The notes beneath the pieces were generated by a model. The model did not search any database. It was not told the origin of the DNA and was given only the letters and a program-made list of their open reading frames with translations. Of a DNA stretch of 21,138 bases, positions 15,862 through 21,138 are shown one piece after another. This DNA is from Plakobranchus ocellatus (lineage: Eukaryota > Mollusca > Gastropoda > Plakobranchidae). Position 1 is the first letter of the stretch, and each line of letters opens with the position of its first letter. The stretch covers positions 56,337 through 77,474 of the forward strand of contig BLXT01001025.1 of NCBI GenBank assembly GCA_019648995.1. The letters run 5' to 3'. The translations under genes and the position numbers were made by a program.

Positions 15862-18800
15862 TTCTCTATTAGACAAAATAAGTTTACATTATGCTCACAA
15901 CTACATAACATGTTCAAAATGTGACTTCTGACTGATTCTTCCGTATTCGGCAATTAAAAGAATGAAGCAGTATGAAATGTTACAATTCAGCTTGATTACT
16001 CTAACAACCTTGGTGCTACTTAAGTTCATTTCTTGGAGATGATGAGGGTCTCTTTGAACAAAAGAATGTCAGGAAGTTGAGTATTTGCTTGAACTTTGTT
16101 TCTCATTGAAAAAAAATATAGAGCCTTTTTTTTTTAAATCTTATATCAGCATTCACCCAGTTTTGGACATGCAGCATTAAAAAATAAATGTACCATTGTC
16201 AACAGATAACAGGATTTATTTTGAGAAAATGTTTATTAATATGGTCTTGTTTAAATAGTAAAATATATACACACTAGTTGACACAGAGTCAGCCTGACTA
16301 TTGTGTACCAAAAAAAAAAAAAAAATTAAATGATGCATCTAAAACTACAAACAAAAATACAACTTACTGAATTGTACATTACACTGCAGCATAGCTGTGT
16401 GAAATTACGTTCAGGATAATATTTGATCTGTTCAGCAGTTTCAAATGCTTAAATTGCCAAACTAAAGGCGATTTTTATCAACTACGAAAAATTTTGAAGC
16501 TTGATTAGTTATATATGTACTGACAAAAATTTTTTTATTCAAAGCAAAAATATCTTGTAAACTTTTGGAAAATTAATGAACACTCAATTCTTTCGAGCTA
16601 TGACACTTGACAGCTGAGGCTTAGTTGATCAGCTTCAATTGAATGATGACCTGAAATATGGGATGAGCAATACAGATGAAATGCATCCCTTTTCACATCA
16701 TTCAGTGGTTAAACTGTGATATGACAAGTGAAAAGCTGTCTAACTTATAAAGATACTCTTCTAATGTGTGCATATGTGGAAGCTTTGCCCAAAGATTTGT
16801 TAATCTTGATCTCAAAACCTCTTATGTTCCGAGAAAAATAAACTGAAATGAAAAAAAAAAAACATTTTTTCAAATCTGTTAACCTACATTTCGTTTTCAA
16901 ACATTGCATTGTTGTGACTGACTACATGTAAATGGTGCTATTGTTTCCATTTTTAACATGTAAACATATATGTGTACATGTATATATGTACCTATAAAAA
17001 GTTGTTTTTTTTACAGTGTTGAAGTTGAGGTCGATGTGCTTTGTTCATGTAGTGAAAATAGGCTGTGCTTATATAATGAATGCCTTAGGTTTCTTTTTAT
17101 TAAGTTTAAAAAAAAAAAATTAATGATTACGAACAGCTTTGCAAGAGAGATAACCGTGATCCTGCCATGTTCATGCTTCTTATTTATACCAGTGTTTTTA
17201 CAATGGATGAAAAAAATTACAGATGAAATAATACGATATTCTGCACATGAGGTCAAATGAGTTGCATTTTACATTTTGAAAATTTCAAACCATTGATAGA
17301 ACAAGGCTTCTATAAAAACTGCTCTCTATGAGCTTTTTACATTTAATATCGTTATCTGCATTTTCATGGCTACAAACAAGAATTTGGAGCCACAAGCTTT
17401 GAGCTTTCCGTAAATTTTAAAATTCACGTCAAATATAATGTTTTTCAGGACTCTTTTCTAATAACTAAAGTCTTTGAAAAAAAAAATAATAATAAAAACC
17501 AAAACATGAAACACATTTTAGATATCATAAAGTTTCCATTTCCAGTTTTTGATTACTAATTCAAACAGCCTTTCTGAAGCTCCAAATCTAATAAAATGCA
17601 AGTATGATAACAGTTTCTGGCATCAAATCAATATTCAGATTGGATCTGTAGCTAAGTCGAGATTTACTTAGGAATTAATGCACTGCAGCCAAAAATCTAT
17701 ATTGTAAATCTTAAATAGCTCTAAAGATTGTGCTAATTCTAAGCAAAAACGAAAAGATCTGAAAATCAAATCTAGGTTTAAATCATTTGAATAGATCACA
17801 TATAAAGAGCACTAAAGTCTCCATCTCAATTTTTTTTTTTGCCCACTATTAAATTTGTGTGTCGCTGAGATTCTAGAATTAGAAATCTGATTCCTGTATT
17901 TCACCCTGGAATCCTACTTATTTGCTAGATATTCCAAATTTTCACTTTTTTTTTCTTGCCCTCCCACCTTATTTTCAATAAGATCTCAAGTGTTTGTCTG
18001 TAACTGACCCATCTATGCTTGCTCAGTATATCATAAATACTAAAATAGTATTCTATTTAAGATATTCTTAGAACTATCATGTAGGCACTAGATCAAAGAG
18101 ATGAACACAAGTAATTACCTTTCGTAAATGTGCTCATATAGCCTTTCTTTTAACTATTTTTGACAAATTTGCCTCCTTTTGTCACAAATCATGAACTTTT
18201 TTTTAAAATGGCAAAAATTGAAGATTTTAGGAAATGATGAAAACTGAGTAGATATGTTGATACTAGGCCAAAATCATGAGTGTTTAACTTTAAAGGAAAG
18301 ATGAAAAGAAAAATGTTTTACATGATGTAGAGACAAGAGCGTTAATATATTTATCCATTTGTTTAGAAAGAGGTTCACCAAATCATAGCACCAACATCCA
18401 TGTACATATATTCAATATGACTAGATAAAAGTTATTGAAACAGAGCCAATACCTGATGCACTTCAAACATATATACATTTATAGATTGAAAAAATCAATA
18501 GACTTATTGCTACAATAACTATGAACATGAGTATTATAAATGAAATGAAACGAATCATCTTTAAAATATCGAGGGATAGGAAATTATGTCAAGTACTCTA
18601 TTGTTACTGAAGCCGTTTCTTTTGAAATAGAACTTTTTTTCCCTAGCTACAGGTGCACAGTTTTTTTATGCCCACAAAAGAATCTCCATTCAAATTCAAT
18701 AAAAAAAACCCTTGCTTGACAGTTTGTCAGAAAGCTCTTTCAAAAAAGTAGAAAAAGTTTATGACAAAATTAACTTAAGATGCTTCCTATTTTCTATGTT

Positions 18801-21112
18801 TGCTTGCCATTTTTCCATCGTTGGAGTTTTTAGGCACACATTCTTTTAATGCAAAACAAATTTTAAAAAATGAGTATTCAATTTATTTTGTCTTTGATCT
18901 CATCTAGAGCAGCACTGCATTAACCCATATGTCATTGATTTACCTCTGGCAAGCACAATTATGCCACACAATTTAAAAAAATAAGCCAATATCCCTTACA
19001 CAATAATTAATATACATAGTGAAATTAATATTGACCTGTTCAGACTCACCATGATCTATCATATCATAATCCCACTCTTAGCCCAAACCAAATCCTCTTT
19101 ATGGAAGGGGTAATGCTATTCACAATCGCAGGCTTGTCTAAAATTAAAAAAAAAAAGTTATCTAGTAGATTGGTACCTTTGCGATCAAGCAAATATTAAA
19201 GAAAAAGTGCACATATAATCTCTAATTTTGAATAATTAAGCACGTGGAACTGTATGTGAGAGAATAACAAAGAATGATATGGAGAGGAGTGCCTAGAATT
19301 TATTTGTGACCATAGGTACATTTGTGAAAATCACCATATGTTATATTATAATCCACCAGATTGGCTTCACATTACTCAAAAGTAAAAAAAGTACACAATC
19401 AAGGAACAGACGTGAATCTTTTTTTTTTTTTTCTTTTTTAAAAATCATTGATGAAAATAAAAAGTTTTCTAGTGTATATAAGTATATAATATTGATTGCC
19501 ATACACATGAGATTAAAAAAAAATAGGAAACAATTGTAGTTCATCATAATATTTCTGGCAATCTGACAAAACTTTTCGGAATCCACTGGACTTCTTTTTG
19601 TGCTAGTAAAAAAAAAAAATGTTACATTAACCTGATTTTGGCTATTAAATTTCCAAACTTCAGCTCGAATCTTTAAACTTCACATGCACTCGTATAGATA
19701 AGGAGAAACAAGGAATTAAAAGACTCAAATGCATATTTGGCAAGTTGTAGATTTTCTCAAGTTGTCATGTGTATGGAAAGATTTAATTTAGAAAAAAAAT
19801 GAAGTAAAACCATCAAAAAAGAAAAAAATCAGCTATATCAACTTTATATCAAAACAGTGCTTTGTATGATGTACAACTTCTTGAAAAAAAAAGTACATAT
19901 CTAGGCATACATGTTTGCAACAGAAAATATAAACGTATTGCATGTAAAAAAAAAAACCTGACTGATTCTAGCCACATGCAGGCCAGTTCGATCATAAAAT
20001 TTACTTATATAGTTGCATAACAACAGTATAGTCAATCGTTATTTAATAAATGACATCACATTATTTCTACAGAACTCGTTTCTTACTAATTAATAGCTTA
20101 AAATTTTAAATTTCTGATTCATATCACTCAAAAAAACAAAAAACAAAAAAAAAAAAAACCCTCGTTTTCTGTTACAATAATAATCTATGAAATCTGACTA
20201 ATGTACTCTTAAGAAATTTACCATTCTGTTCTTTATGGACATGACTTTTATGTGTAAATGTACAAACAGGTAAATCCCTGAGAGAAGCAAACAATGTTGT
20301 CCTTTCTGGTATCTTAAATATATAATGCAATCTCTTTCCTTGTATATCTAATTGTCATGAAAGACTTGCTTTGTAACAAAGACTGGTTTCTATGCCTATG
20401 CCTTAAAAATGAGATACATTTAAAAAAAAAAAAAGGCATCATTTTGCTTCATTGAACAATATTGCCAACACCAAAAACTATGAAAATATTGTCATTACAA
20501 TCTCTAGAAATTAGCATTACATACATCAAAACAGTCATGCTCTATGGCATATTTTTCAGGTCTCTAAAAGGATCTGTTTGAATCAAGGCAACCATACTTA
20601 AAAGCTATAAGCAATACTGATGAGGCATCACAGCAATAAAACATACAGAGATTTCTGTCAGTGCTCTCTTGCAATGAATGCAGCTATTCTCAAGTTATTT
20701 TTCACAAATGAACAGTGATGCAAATTTTGCAGTCAAGAATTATATAATCTTAATCCTGCAAAAAATGCAAATTGATTTGTTGAGTACAAGCAAATATTTT
20801 ATTCATTTAAAATGAAACAACTACTCCAAAAAAAAATATTCAGTTTTACCTTGATTCTGTAACAACTCTATTCATCATACAGTTTCAATATGATGGAAAT
20901 TATATTAAAATAAAATCAAACAGTTCCTCAAAATTTTCAGATTGTTGGCAATTTAAAAAAAAATGGAAACAATATCAATTGCTTTAGAGTTTCAGATTTG
21001 TCTTCTTTTCTTTTCTTTGACAGCAGAAGTATCCTCATTATCTCACACACATATTAGTGTCAATATTGTTAGAAATATACAAATAAACAAATAAACCACT
21101 TAATGCAGAGAG
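15862..21112. other. Long AT-rich stretch with no recognised gene; possible intron
   Basis: Over 5 kb with many A/T homopolymers and no coding block, RNA gene or element identified. The short frames at 16970-17260 (+), 17256-17011 (-), 19306-19539 (+) and 19586-19341 (-) pair up on opposite strands, are lysine/isoleucine/phenylalanine-rich and lack motifs. The donor site at the right edge suggests that at least part of this is intron of a minus-strand gene. Confidence 0.5.
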
Positions 21113-21138
21113 ACTTACCTCTTCCCCTTCCCCCCACA
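21113..21138 (-). other. 5' splice site and edge of a possible minus-strand exon
   Basis: The minus strand reads GGGGAAGAG|GTAAGTCT. AG|GTAAGT (exon base 21119, intron base 21118) is the full consensus for a eukaryotic 5' splice site. The 20 bases of putative exon (21138-21119) are purine-rich and too short to identify; a purine-rich chance match cannot be excluded. Confidence 0.35.

Noticed and set aside
17011-17260. Overlapping open frames on both strands
   Set aside because: Complementary chance frames in AT-rich DNA, with Lys/Phe/Ile bias and no motif.
19306-19586. Overlapping open frames on both strands
   Set aside because: Driven by poly-A/poly-T runs; no protein-like composition or splice signals.

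Overview
This is a eukaryotic window, most likely from an animal and probably a marine invertebrate such as a mollusc or another lophotrochozoan. The evidence is very AT-rich non-coding DNA full of homopolymer runs and TA/GT microsatellites, GT-AG intron signals inside transposase remnants, and a set of transposable-element families that occur together in animal genomes: hAT with a BED-type finger, a Mutator-like transposase, Gmr1-type Ty3/Gypsy and piggyBac. The species assignment is inference. No intact host protein gene is visible.

The left 12 kb is a graveyard of four elements, all read on the minus strand. (1) Positions 1-2658 hold the 5' part of a hAT element: a terminal CAG.. end, a cluster of GCGGGA subterminal motifs, a long leader, and a transposase gene with a damaged BED-type N-terminus, recognisable catalytic-domain blocks and introns. 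The element runs off the left edge. (2) Positions 3450-5258, possibly to 5698, hold a multi-exon gene for a Mutator-like transposase. It ends at an AATAAA signal and carries several frame breaks. (3) Positions 7137-11237 hold a broken Ty3/Gypsy LTR retroelement, flanked by two direct copies of a ~200-bp repeat. Its pol order is protease, integrase, RNase H, meaning integrase lies upstream of the RT/RNase H part, as in the Gmr1 clade. (4) Positions 11238 to about 12012 hold a piggyBac transposase with three visible catalytic-type aspartates. It is cut off exactly where the retroelement repeat begins, so the retroelement probably inserted into, or was joined onto, an older piggyBac copy.

Between the elements lie a period-3 low-complexity tract (6481-6713), a GC-richer segment with hairpins (5775-5930), and unrecognised AT-rich DNA.

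The right 8.5 kb (about 12.7-21.1 kb) contains no recognisable gene or element. It reads like intron or intergenic DNA. At the extreme right edge there is a consensus 5' splice site on the minus strand (AG|GTAAGT at 21119/21118), so this stretch may be the intron of a host gene lying to the right. The only compositional island in it is 15399-15860, with a small open frame, a donor-like site, and CCAAT, CRE-like and E-box motifs.

No tRNA, rRNA, CRISPR array or bacterial-type operon is seen. I found no convincing new biological system. The most informative points are the integrase-before-RNase H order, the intron-bearing transposase fossils with eroded splice sites, and the piggyBac/retroelement junction.
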